This document shows positions 20,833 to 30,486 of a stretch of 64,000 nucleotides of DNA, one piece after another. Under the pieces are notes generated by a model. That model made no database searches. It worked only from the letters and a program-made list of their open reading frames with translations, and was not told the origin of the DNA. Where the stretch lies: the NCBI GenBank assembly GCA_039105265.1, contig JAPFFF010000019.1:124001-188000 (forward strand), written 5' to 3'. Numbering within the stretch: the first letter of the stretch is position 1; each line of letters starts with the position of its first letter. This DNA comes from Tritrichomonas musculus (Eukaryota > Parabasalia > Tritrichomonadida > Tritrichomonadidae). The translations under genes and the position numbers were made by a program.

Positions 20833-23079
20833 ATGGACGATTGGCAACGATATACAGAAATTCCCGCGAATATAGGTCCTTATCAAGTCCTCGGTCCTCT
20901 GGGGAGTGGTTCTTTTTCAGTTGTTAGACTTGGGCTTGACCCTGAAACCAAAACGTATTATGCAATCAAGATTGTGCCTAAAAAATGTATAATCGAGCGT
21001 GGTCTTGAGTCGAAATTCGAAAACGAAATACGTATCGTTCAACAATTACGACACCCAGGTGTTGTTCAGCTAATCGATCTTCTAAAAGATGATTCAAATT
21101 ATTATCTTGTTATGGAATATTGTTCAAACGGAGATCTTTATTCATTAATTACGAATGGAACTACAGTTACGACTACGTCGCCTTGCGCTAATTCAACACC
21201 TACAAACAGTAATGTTAATAATTCTAATTCTCGTTCAAATTACAATAACGCTACATCAAACCCTAATTCTAATAACTCTCAAATCAACCTACCAGAGATT
21301 CATCACCTTTCTGAACCTGAAGCCAAAAATTATTTCAGGCAGATTGTAGATACACTATTATATGTACACAAACAAGGAGTTGCACATCGAGATTTAAAAC
21401 CAGAAAATATTCTAATTGACTCATATGGGCGTCTAAAACTTAGCGATTTCGGTCTTTCTCGCTTTGTTGGTAAAGATGGCCTTGCGCGTACTCCATGTGG
21501 TTCTCCATGCTATGCAGCTCCAGAAGTCATTCGAAGTGGTGTTGATATGTCGCTTGCTGGATCCTACTCCTGTTATGACGGCCGGAAAAGCGATGCATGG
21601 TCTTGCGGTGTTATATTATACGCAATGCTCACTGGTTACTTGCCATGGACACGATTTCGAAATCAAGCATCACTTTTTCAACAGATTTTGGATGGAGACT
21701 TTGTAATTCCTAACCATGTCTCTGTTCAAGCAGCCTATCTAATTCGAATGTTGATGGATGTTATTCCCGAACAACGTTTTTCCTTAAATGATGTTTTAGC
21801 ATCTGATTGGATGAAGTCTACTGTTCCTATGCTCTCACCTATCAATAAAAGCAATGATGAAAAAAAACCTTTCGTAATTAATTCAGCTTCGGTAACAGAT
21901 TCAAATAACGCTGCTAGTGGTTCTGTTGTAATGATAGCACAGCATGGTTTCTCAATGAATGATATTCCTAAATTTGGAAATAATAAATTTGGCGTCCCAC
22001 CAAATCCAAATGATCACAATAGAGTTGAATATCAAAGTTGTAGAGGGCCAGTATCTTTAAGAACTGTTGATCGTTTTTTCAACCGTGATAATACTGACGA
22101 CGAAAATATGTTTCATTCTGTTGATAATGAAAAAGAAGTTTTATGGAGATCTTCTTCAGCTTCATCAAGAACAATCGAAGGTGTAATGAAAGCAATTTCA
22201 ACAAATAAAAAGCTCCATATGATGCATTTATTACAACATCATCATGCATCCCTAGCTTCCGCTTCTGTACTCCCATCATCTTCTTCAAAAAGGAATGAAT
22301 GTTCAAATGCGTCTTCTCTTTCCTCTTCTTCTTCTTCTTCGCCTACAAAATATAGAATTAATATTCCATCATCATCAATGAATGTCACTTCTGATGCAGT
22401 AACTACATCATCAGCAAGTAGCTCATCAAACTCAGCTCTAACTTCTGCTATTCAAACGCCCAAAGGAATGGAAATATGTGTTGATTGTGAAACTATTACA
22501 GAAAATTCTGATATTTCAAGACGAAACGAAACTAATACTTCTCTTTCTCATTCAATACCTCCTAATTCGAGTTTGAATGTCCATAATCATAATTCAAGTA
22601 CCAAATTGACTAATTCAAATTCCGGTGTACATTCTAATTCATCTACTTTTAATTCGCACAGTACAGAAATTAATTCTAATGTTAATGTATTTAATTCAAA
22701 TCCCTCTTCATTAAACTCGCATATGTTATCTTTTCATTCTACAGATACAAGTTCAAATAGCCCAAATAATTCCAGTTTAAGTTCTCACAGATTTAATATA
22801 GCTCCTTCACATTCAACAGATATCAATTCAAACAATTATGTTATTAATTCTAATTCCAATATTTCTGAATCGAATTCAAGCACTACTATCGCTCACTCAT
22901 GCTCGCCAAAGATGACAACATCAATGACGAAAATCAATTCACTACATATTCAGCATTCGCCATGTAATTCTAGTGGTGGAATCTTAAAGAAAGCATCAGT
23001 GATCGCAAACCAGCCAGTGATTGTTTCGCCTGATATTGGAGCCCAGAGGCAAATAAAGCCAGTATCTTTTATTCCATGA
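20833..23079 (+). CDS. CAMK-like Ser/Thr protein kinase with a Ser/Asn-rich tail
   Basis: The 748-residue protein has an N-terminal kinase domain (about 17-335) with GPLGSGSFSVVRLG, YAIKIVPK (VAIK lysine), HRDLKPEN (185-192), DFGLSRFVG, CGSPCYAAPEV and SDAWSCGVILYAMLTGYLPW. The style is CAMK/SNF1-like (AMPK-related). Asn/Ser/Thr repeats of about 40 residues (about 108-150) interrupt the domain between the hinge region and helix E, an unusual place for a low-complexity insert. The last 400 residues are Ser/Asn/His-rich and probably disordered. A codon just upstream (20830, TTG) extends the frame by one, but 20833 is the first ATG. No UBA or regulatory domain is recognised after the kinase domain. 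The kinase is probably active; the pathway is unknown. Confidence 0.88.
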   Translation: MDDWQRYTEIPANIGPYQVLGPLGSGSFSVVRLGLDPETKTYYAIKIVPKKCIIERGLESKFENEIRIVQQLRHPGVVQLIDLLKDDSNYYLVMEYCSNGDLYSLITNGTTVTTTSPCANSTPTNSNVNNSNSRSNYNNATSNPNSNNSQINLPEIHHLSEPEAKNYFRQIVDTLLYVHKQGVAHRDLKPENILIDSYGRLKLSDFGLSRFVGKDGLARTPCGSPCYAAPEVIRSGVDMSLAGSYSCYDGRKSDAWSCGVILYAMLTGYLPWTRFRNQASLFQQILDGDFVIPNHVSVQAAYLIRMLMDVIPEQRFSLNDVLASDWMKSTVPMLSPINKSNDEKKPFVINSASVTDSNNAASGSVVMIAQHGFSMNDIPKFGNNKFGVPPNPNDHNRVEYQSCRGPVSLRTVDRFFNRDNTDDENMFHSVDNEKEVLWRSSSASSRTIEGVMKAISTNKKLHMMHLLQHHHASLASASVLPSSSSKRNECSNASSLSSSSSSSPTKYRINIPSSSMNVTSDAVTTSSASSSSNSALTSAIQTPKGMEICVDCETITENSDISRRNETNTSLSHSIPPNSSLNVHNHNSSTKLTNSNSGVHSNSSTFNSHSTEINSNVNVFNSNPSSLNSHMLSFHSTDTSSNSPNNSSLSSHRFNIAPSHSTDINSNNYVINSNSNISESNSSTTIAHSCSPKMTTSMTKINSLHIQHSPCNSSGGILKKASVIANQPVIVSPDIGAQRQIKPVSFIP

Positions 23080-23639
23080 TATTGATTAATATTTTTAATT
23101 GTAATGCTTTTTGTATCAACAAATCGAAAAAAATACTTTTTATAAATTATTATAGAATTATGGTAATTATTTATAATATGCTTTTGAAGAATTTATGATC
23201 TTGATCAGAGGATGCCCATTTAAAAAATGGTTATCCATATATGAAAAACCACAGAACGTTAATCAAAATGTGTGGGTGAAAGATATAATTCTCTGATCAT
23301 AAACGCTTCATCATGTTTTTATATTTTACTTGAAATTCTTTAAATAGAATATTTTTATAGCATCCTGTTAGCAAAAATTGAAGTATTGTAAGATATTGTA
23401 TTTGTAATAAAGCTTTGATTTCATTGAATTCTGTTTTTTTTTTAATTACAATTAGCCTATAGAAAAAATAACGTATTTACACTTGTAATAGAAGTGTAGA
23501 AAGCCTAAAGTGCAAATTGTATATTCTATATAAGATAGCTTAAATATTTTGGTAATATTAATAGATTTCTGGCAGAAGAAAAAAAGATATGATCTTTTTT
23601 ATAAATAGTTTGTACATCTGAATTGTTAATTGTTTGAGC
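23080..23639. other. AT-rich spacer
   Basis: No gene is seen. A loose inverted repeat brackets 23196-23305 (TTTATGATC ... GATCAGAG against its complement near 23292-23306), which could form a hairpin or be the trace of a small element. The rest is AT-rich. Confidence 0.35.
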
Positions 23640-23715
23640 CAGGGATGTGAAAAGGGCCGCCCGGGCAGGCTCGGGCAGAATGTCACTTTTTTGCTTGGGC
23701 AAAATATACGGGCAG
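23640..23715. repeat. hAT-like transposon terminus (relic)
   Basis: The segment opens with CAGGGATGTG, the usual opening of hAT-superfamily inverted repeats. It continues with GC-rich GGGC/GCCC words (GGGCCGCCCGGGCAGG, TCGGGCAG, ACGGGCAG), typical of hAT subterminal repeats and foreign to the AT-rich surroundings. The opposite terminus was not found, so this is at most a solo end or truncated copy. Confidence 0.3.
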
Positions 23716-24296
23716 AAGATCATCATAATATCCTAGGATGGTGATGAAGAAGTTCATCTGCGAAGCACCAATCGGTTCTGGTAAATCGACTTCGATTCGT
23801 AAATAGATATCATCACATAAAAAAGAGAGGTTTATGGTTATAGTTCAAACAGTGAATATCGCAGAAGAGTTTTATACCAAAATGAGTGATATTGATGTTA
23901 AGTCCATTAGATTTTGTGTTAACGATAACGCTTTTAAAAAGTTCCACAAAGTTGTACATAATGAAGTTAATATAATTATTACTACCTACAACACTGCTTC
24001 TAAGTGTTTAGGTGACATAATCGAAGAATACTATGTGAGAGAGCAATGACTAGATTGCTATCAAGTGATTGATGAAGCGCACTTATTAATACAGCACATA
24101 AGCTTAATTAGGAAAACCAAAGATTTCGATGGAGTTGGATTAATAAGTGCTAATGCTGATGATATTAAACACTTCGCTTGCTTTAGAGATTACTTAATCG
24201 TTAATCATTGTATTTATGAGAGATATAATTGAAACGTCTATGTTAATAAGTTGATATCTAATGTTGATGGACAACGAGCTGAGATAGTTAACTTAA

Positions 24297-24636
24297 AGTA
24301 GTATAGGGTAGGCGCGTCTGACCCCCAGATATTTTGAGCTTCAAATATGACCCCAAATCCCAAGGACAACTAGACCATTTTCAGGGTATGGCTTACTCGG
24401 GCCAAAACCCCGTGTAAATACCCATTTTGAGCCCCTTTTTTACGATTTTCATTTTTGGATCCTAAGTGTTTCTCACGCATGAAAACCATACAAAAACAAC
24501 GTTTGTGAGAGTAGTTGACGACATATCAATCACGTGTTTCACGCATGAAAACCATACAAAAACAGCGTTTGTGAGAGTAGTTGACGACATATCAATCACG
24601 TGTTTCACGCATGAAAACCATACAAAAACAGCGTTT
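24297..24636 (+). repeat. Left terminal inverted repeat (340 bp)
   Basis: Reads as the exact complement of 25220-25559. Its inner half is built of three 66-bp-period units, so each terminus is itself repetitive. Confidence 0.88.
24474..24636. repeat. 66-bp tandem repeat inside the terminal inverted repeat
   Basis: Units begin CACGCATGAAAACCATAC at 24474, 24540 and 24606; two are complete and the third partial. Because 66 is a multiple of three, repetitive open frames arise on both strands. They are by-products, not genes. Arrays of this kind at element ends are often transposase-binding sites, which is an inference here. Confidence 0.85.
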
Positions 24637-24848
24637 GTGAGAGAAGTTGACCGATGAGTATACCTCGTTAATTGTATCGTCAGGGATATCAATCATATGA
24701 GCAAGTCTCTTCAAGTGTTTCCACGAAATTCTAAGATCATCGAAACCAATGGATTCATCATAATTGGGTTCATCGTAATTCATTATTTTATATGTGATAA
24801 AAAAATATCAACCATAAACTCATTGAGATACATATGGGAGATGAGAAT

Positions 24849-25170
24849 CTCACGAATCTTATACTGTATAACGCTTCTCAATATCTAGGGGTCCTCTCGA
24901 TACCTATTAAAACACCATCAAATCTCCATAACTGATTTATCGTGTATTAATTATCACTCACGTCATCCTCACCATGAAAACTCTATATTTATAACGTTCC
25001 AGAGCACTCGCGTACGTCATGTCATGGGTGTGAAATCGATACCGGAACGTCATTCACTCACGAATCTTATACTGTATAACACCTCTCAATATCTGGGGGT
25101 CCTCTCGATACCTATTAAAACACCATCAAATCTCTATAACTGATTTATCGTGTATTAATTATCACTCACG
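24849..25170. repeat. Internal 114-bp direct repeat pair of the element
   Basis: Copies at 24849-24962 and 25057-25170 are offset by exactly 208 bp and differ at about four positions. They begin CTCACGAATCTTATACTG and end TTAATTATCACTCACG. They show that the element's core was built by an internal duplication before its latest move. Confidence 0.85.
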
Positions 25171-25219
25171 CGATTTTCACTCATATTTAGTCCCTTCCAA
25201 CATCTCTCCAGACGCCCGT

Positions 25220-25559
25220 AAACGCTGTTTTTGTATGGTTTTCATGCGTGAAACACGTGATTGATATGTCGTCAACTACTCTCACAAACGCTGTTTTTGT
25301 ATGGTTTTCATGCGTGAAACACGTGATTGATATGTCGTCAACTACTCTCACAAACGTTGTTTTTGTATGGTTTTCATGCGTGAGAAACACTTAGGATCCA
25401 AAAATGAAAATCGTAAAAAAGGGGCTCAAAATGGGTATTTACACGGGGTTTTGGCCCGAGTAAGCCATACCCTGAAAATGGTCTAGTTGTCCTTGGGATT
25501 TGGGGTCATATTTGAAGCTCAAAATATCTGGGGGTCAGACGCGCCTACCCTATACTACT
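25220..25559 (-). repeat. Right terminal inverted repeat (340 bp)
   Basis: Inverse of 24297-24636, ending in CCCTATACTACT and followed by the CTTAA target copy. Confidence 0.88.
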
Positions 25560-26370
25560 CTTAATCAATTCAAAGAGAATGAATTACGATAAGGTGTTAG
25601 TTAAGATAGAAGATAAGAAAGAGTGTAAGAAATTGAAATAGCTATTGAAAGATAGATACAAAGTTGCATTATATACAGGTGATACCAAAGAGGTTAAGCT
25701 GAATGAGGATGGTTTGTTCGAAGAAGATGTTGATGTTATCATATCTACCTCATCTATCCAGAATATTCTATATATATTCGTCCAAACATATATCTATAAA
25801 TCGAAATAGAGATTCTGATATATATGTATATTTATATTTTCGATATGGGAAGCATATGAAGAAGAGAATTTACTCTATACCCAACAATCAATATGAGAGA
25901 TACTGAAATATATTACGTAATTAAGAATGAAATTGTATGAGTATTGGGATGACACATTATATTAATTTGGTTGTGTGCGATTCGGTAAATCTTATGAGTC
26001 TATTTGTGATAAATCTGTTGATGATGAGTCATTTAATGAATATGCTAATGATGAACCAGTTAGTGAACCTATTGCTCATGAAACAGTTATTAGAGTAATG
26101 GCAAGATTGGTCGATTATATAAATCAGTGAAGAAGTGAGTTGACAATGTGTTTTCTTTGGATTTTTCTTGTTCTTAAATGACCACATAAACAGAACTCTT
26201 CACAATGAATGACATGGACAAGTTGAAGATTGAACTCACTAGAATTGTCGAATCGGAAGAATATAAGACAGTTAATACATTGTTAAGTCGTAATCCAAAT
26301 ACATGGTTGTTTAATACTTGTGAATTTAATGAAGATTCTCTGATGATTTCGATTTAGACAATGATTTAAT

Positions 26371-28141
26371 GATTGGGGCTTGATTGAATTAATTTAATTC
26401 TAATTTATTATTTTCGGTCATTTTAGACATCAATATAAAAATCATTTAATATTTTTGTTAGTATTCTTTTGGAATGGGTGTGTAATTGATTGGGTTAGCT
26501 AATCGTTTAATTTATGATATCAATAAATTATTTTTCATCTGTGCATCATCTGATGAATGACAATTTATGAATATCACAAGTGATAACAATAAATGAATAA
26601 CGACAATACTGTAATCAGCGACGATATAACATGAAATGTATAGTTCCACGTGATGGTCAAAAAACATTTCTTTTGGCCAAACTAAAAATCAATTTTCATA
26701 ACGAAAACGACCAAAAATGCTCAATTCTTACAGTGTAGTGTGGTGTGAAACACCCACTACCATATCTAACTGATACCATGTGATGAGAAACTCTTTACTA
26801 AGAGAAATCTTATATCGTGAGAGCAAAACCCAATCCGTCTTGGGAGATGCACCATACATTTGATATAAGAGAAAGACATAGGTACTCGGGATTGTACATC
26901 AAACCCTTATAAAATGAAACAGTTGCATCTACTATGGTTGAAGAGCCTGATCCAACACATTCATTACAAGGAAACATATACTGGCAAAGGCACTCATATT
27001 TTTCTTAATCTACAGGCAATAGCTTTTCTACAAGGTAATATGCAATAGTCCTTTGACATTTACATGAATAGAAATAGTCTGTGCATCTCAATATGCATTG
27101 ACTCGTTGCACAATACATTCAGAGCTTTTTAGACCCATTCTTTCTAATAATATTCAACTTCTACATATAGATTGACATCTATATGAATTGTTTTTTACAC
27201 TTAACTATAATGATCATTAGTTTATCAAAAAGTTTAATTGAGAATTCTAATATCAAAAGTAAAGAAAAACAATTTTCATTATCTGACAGTGAATCAATTA
27301 TCGGAAAACCACTAGACTAAATGTCTAGTTGTTTAAAACAAATATTTTGCTTTATTTTAATATATAATATTATACATATATTAAGTATAATAATTCATCA
27401 TATAACATTAGTATTATATTAGTAAAATTTAGCTGTAAATATATTTTTTGTAATTGACTACTTAATATTTTATTTTATGTAAAATTACAACTTTTTGATT
27501 AGAAAATTGAGAAGTTTATTGATTTAACGTATAGATAATAAAGAACATCAACCTTGGCTAAATTCCTGAAACAGTTTGTCAATCCTTTTCGATATTTTGG
27601 TAATTACCTAATAAAACATTAAATAAACTTGTGAGATTTGTTATATATCCCCATTTTTTATGAAAAAATTCATATTCAATCTGATAATTCTAGAACATTT
27701 TTTCTGAAATCCAATTTTATCATCAGGATTATTGAACTTTTGTCAACAAATAATCAAATAATGCAAAATAACAATGAATTTTTATTCACAAATTTGGTGA
27801 AAGTTTAATGTCAATCAGAAAGTTTTTTAACTTTTTAAAAGTCATCACAAAATTGTATGCTTTTAAAAAGTTAAAGTAATCATAAAATTTTTAAAAATTC
27901 TAGCGTCTATAGTATATTTTTTAGTAAAATGCAGTGTGTTCCTGCAAATTTTCTTTTTTCTCAGTAAAATGATCTTATTATTAAATTAATTACTCTTTAT
28001 TTGGCAAAATTAAGGCCAAAAAACAACAAATTTCAAATTTCAAGCTTTATAATGACATGATATTCAATTAATTCAATTTTTTGAGAAAATTATTTTGATC
28101 AAACAATTTTGAGGTAACCAATTGAAAACTCAATGACCATC
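26371..28141. other. Intergenic region with decayed coding-like DNA
   Basis: Between about 26640 and 27200 the base composition is richer and the minus strand reads as short, interrupted, Cys-containing coding-like pieces (for example near 26940-26990), suggesting an old degraded gene or element that I cannot identify. The rest up to 28141 is plain AT-rich DNA. No RNA gene was recognised. Confidence 0.3.
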
Positions 28142-28146
28142 TCACA
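28142..28146 (+). promoter_or_regulatory. Initiator (Inr) of the methionyl-tRNA synthetase gene
   Basis: TCACA fits the initiator consensus; the leader to the ATG at 28158 would be 14 bases. Confidence 0.45.
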
Positions 28147-28157
28147 CTCTTTATTTA

Positions 28158-30281
28158 ATGGAATTATTATACATTTCCCAAACAAGCCAACAAATTATTC
28201 TTAATTCTGTTCTTCCACTCCTTAAAGAACAACCAAAAGTTACTGAAGTTAGCATTCTTCAAAGAGCTGCTGTTGGAAAGAAATTTGAATTTCAAATTTG
28301 GCCAATTCTCAAAGTAGATGATAACACAGCATATTTCGGTCTTCATGCTATAGTGAAGTATCTTTTCACAGGAACACCATATTTAACACCAGCTAATTCA
28401 AGCGAAACAGAATCTGTTATGACACTTTCCGATGCTCTTTATTCGTCCGCTGTTCCTATTGTTGCTCATAACCAATCAGTTCTTATTAAGGACGAACTCC
28501 TCAAAAGTTCACAAAATCAATTAAAACATCTTTTACAAAAAGTTGCAAAATATCAGACTGAAAAACCAACACTCGCATCTGCTTATCTTAATGGCGTTTT
28601 AAATGTTCTTGCTGCACTTGAAATCGATGTTTCACCATGTAAGGCTTCACCAGCTTCAAATATCGGTTTATTTGAAGAAGCTATTTCATTTGCACACGAT
28701 AACCTTTCACTCCCTGAACGTTATAAGATGTCAGCACCACCTGAAAAAAAGATGTATTTCTCAACCCCAATTTATTATGTTAATGGTGTTCCACACATTG
28801 GACATGTTTTCACTACAACACTTGTTGAATCTCTTTCAAACTGGTATAAACTTCGTGGTATTCCAATCATTTATTCTTCTGGTACTGATGAACACGGTCT
28901 GAAAGTTCAAACAACTGCTCAAGAAAACAATTCTACTCCACAAGCATGGTGCGATAAAACATCAGGTGCTTTCAGAGAAGCTTTCAAAGATTTCGACTTA
29001 GCTCCTGATGATTTCATTAGAACCTCAGAAGAAAGACATCTCAAGGTTGCTACAAAATTCTGGGAAATCCTTGCAGAAAAAGGATATATTTACAAAGGCA
29101 AATATGAAGGCTGGTATAGCAAACGTGAAGAATCATTCATTCCAGAAAATCAAATCGAAGAACAAGTTATTAATGGAAAGACAGTTAAAGTTAACAAGGA
29201 AGATGGAGCTGAACTTGTATGGTCATCAGAAGATAACTACATGTTCAAACTTTCTGCAATGAAAGAAAAACTTCTCAACTGGTTAGATTCAAATCCAAAC
29301 TGCATCACACCACGTTGCTACTGGAATCACGTCCGTTCATCCGTTCTCGGTGACCTTCGTGATATTTCTGTTTCACGTCTAAAGAAAACAGTTTCTTGGG
29401 GTGTCCCAGTTCCAGGAGATCCAGACCACACAATGTACGTTTGGATTGATGCTTTAACCAACTATTTGACTGTTTCAGGATGGTATGATAATAATATGGG
29501 AATTTGGCCATGCGATCTTCATACAGTTGGAAAGGATATTGTTAAATTCCATGGTATCTACTGGCCCGCTTTCCTTATGGCTGCTGGCGTTCCAGTTTAT
29601 AAGAGACTTCTTGTTCACGGATGGTGGACAATGGACAATGAAAAGATGAGTAAATCTCTTGGAAACACTCTCGATCCAATTAAACTCAGAGATTTCTGGG
29701 GACTCGAACCAGTTAAATACTTCTTACTTCGTGAATGCACATTAACAAGCGACTCTGATTATTCTGTTTCTGCAATGCTCAACAGACTTAACAATGATCT
29801 TGCTGATGTTCTTGGTAACCTGGTTATGAGAATTATTTCTCCAAAAATTAATCCAGAAATGACAATCCCACAAATTGGTGAACGCACAGAAGCAGATAAT
29901 AAATTAATCGAAAGTGTCGAAACACTTCCAGGAACAGTTGACCATCACGTTGCTTTCGGAAGAACAAAGGTTGCATTACAAGAAATTTGGGAAGTACTCC
30001 ACGAACTTAACAAATATTTAACAGATCAAGCTCCCTGGGCAATCAAAGACAATCAAGCAAGGAAGAATACCGTACTTTATATTCTTTGTGAATCTCTCCG
30101 TATTATAACTATCTGCTTCCACTGCTTTATTCCACGAACAGCCGATAAGATCCTCGCTGGCTTAGGAACTAGCAAGACAGATGGAGATAATGTTAGCCGC
30201 TTTAAGTTCGGTCTCCTTAAACCAGGAACCAAGATCACTGAAGTACCTGTCCTCTTTACAAAGAAGAAAATTGATGAATAA
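28158..30281 (+). CDS. Methionyl-tRNA synthetase with N-terminal GST-like domain
   Basis: The 707-residue class I synthetase charges tRNA-Met. Residues 1-190 look like the GST-type appended domain of cytosolic eukaryotic synthetases (FGLHAIVKYLF, then a helical half ending SLPERYKM). The catalytic domain follows, with the HIGH signature at 213-216 (VPHIGH) and KMSKS at 496-500. The anticodon-binding helical domain fills the rest and includes DQAPWAI (about 620-626). The catalytic part has EGWYSKREESFIPE where zinc-knuckle types have Cys pairs, so it belongs to the zinc-less class typical of many bacteria and mitochondria. The protein ends right after the anticodon-binding domain, with no tRNA-binding EMAP extension. 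Composition is richer in GC than its neighbours, as expected of a highly expressed gene. Cytosolic location is likely, because no targeting peptide precedes the GST-like domain. Confidence 0.94.
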   Translation: MELLYISQTSQQIILNSVLPLLKEQPKVTEVSILQRAAVGKKFEFQIWPILKVDDNTAYFGLHAIVKYLFTGTPYLTPANSSETESVMTLSDALYSSAVPIVAHNQSVLIKDELLKSSQNQLKHLLQKVAKYQTEKPTLASAYLNGVLNVLAALEIDVSPCKASPASNIGLFEEAISFAHDNLSLPERYKMSAPPEKKMYFSTPIYYVNGVPHIGHVFTTTLVESLSNWYKLRGIPIIYSSGTDEHGLKVQTTAQENNSTPQAWCDKTSGAFREAFKDFDLAPDDFIRTSEERHLKVATKFWEILAEKGYIYKGKYEGWYSKREESFIPENQIEEQVINGKTVKVNKEDGAELVWSSEDNYMFKLSAMKEKLLNWLDSNPNCITPRCYWNHVRSSVLGDLRDISVSRLKKTVSWGVPVPGDPDHTMYVWIDALTNYLTVSGWYDNNMGIWPCDLHTVGKDIVKFHGIYWPAFLMAAGVPVYKRLLVHGWWTMDNEKMSKSLGNTLDPIKLRDFWGLEPVKYFLLRECTLTSDSDYSVSAMLNRLNNDLADVLGNLVMRIISPKINPEMTIPQIGERTEADNKLIESVETLPGTVDHHVAFGRTKVALQEIWEVLHELNKYLTDQAPWAIKDNQARKNTVLYILCESLRIITICFHCFIPRTADKILAGLGTSKTDGDNVSRFKFGLLKPGTKITEVPVLFTKKKIDE

Positions 30282-30486
30282 AAATAAAAATAGCTTTTTT
30301 AATTTCTTTTCCTTGTTTTGAACTGAACCGAATATTATTTATTATTATTTTTTAAATTCAAAAAACATCAATCGGACTTTTGAGAATAGTAAAGCATTTA
30401 ATTGTTTTATAAAAAATTTATGTGGCTATCAAAAACTGGATTTCAAAGTTTTTTAATTCGTTAAAATTCTTTGTAAAATAAAAAAA

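Larger units (their letters stand above)
24297..25559. mobile_element. Non-autonomous long-inverted-repeat DNA element, 1,263 bp
   Basis: Two 340-bp terminal inverted repeats (24297-24636 and 25220-25559) read as identical by eye. They start AGTAGTATAGGGTAGGCG and end with its complement. CTTAA occurs directly outside both ends (24292-24296 and 25560-25564), a 5-bp target-site duplication; a TTAA target with one extra base is the alternative. No transposase is encoded, so movement would need enzymes from elsewhere. The element is far richer in GC than its surroundings and splits the helicase-like fossil, so it is younger than that. The superfamily is unknown. A Maverick-type or piggyBac/Kolobok-type integrating enzyme could fit the target, but neither is proven. 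Confidence 0.85.
23735..26370 (+). pseudogene. Helicase-like fossil, probably from a virus-like or other mobile DNA element
   Basis: The region keeps recognisable pieces of a superfamily 2 helicase in order. A Walker A-like segment (APIGSGKST) lies near 23770, a DEAH-like box (IDEAHLL) near 24070, and after a large insertion there are C-terminal helicase-like words (YTGDTKE near 25675, then VDVIISTSS). Further decayed coding DNA reaches about 26370. It is clearly broken, with several interruptions, and is also split by the 1,263-bp inverted-repeat element at 24297-25559. GC and codon use differ from neighbouring genes. The helicase resembles those carried by large DNA viruses and self-replicating elements more than host RNA helicases, so it is treated as a fossil. 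Its age is older than the insertion that splits it. Family is tentative. Confidence 0.45.

Noticed and set aside
24474-24636. Regularly spaced repeats considered as a CRISPR array
   Set aside because: The units are contiguous with no unique spacers, occur inside inverted repeats, and the genome is eukaryotic.
24462-24692. Repetitive open frames on both strands (and again at 25187-25390) that look like proteins with 22-residue repeats
   Set aside because: They are by-products of the 66-bp repeat unit, a multiple of three, within the terminal inverted repeats; they mirror each other and have no start context.
23735-26370. Idea that the helicase-like region is an intact gene using a different genetic code
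   Set aside because: All neighbouring intact genes fit the standard code and the region is also split by a transposon, so decay is the simpler explanation.
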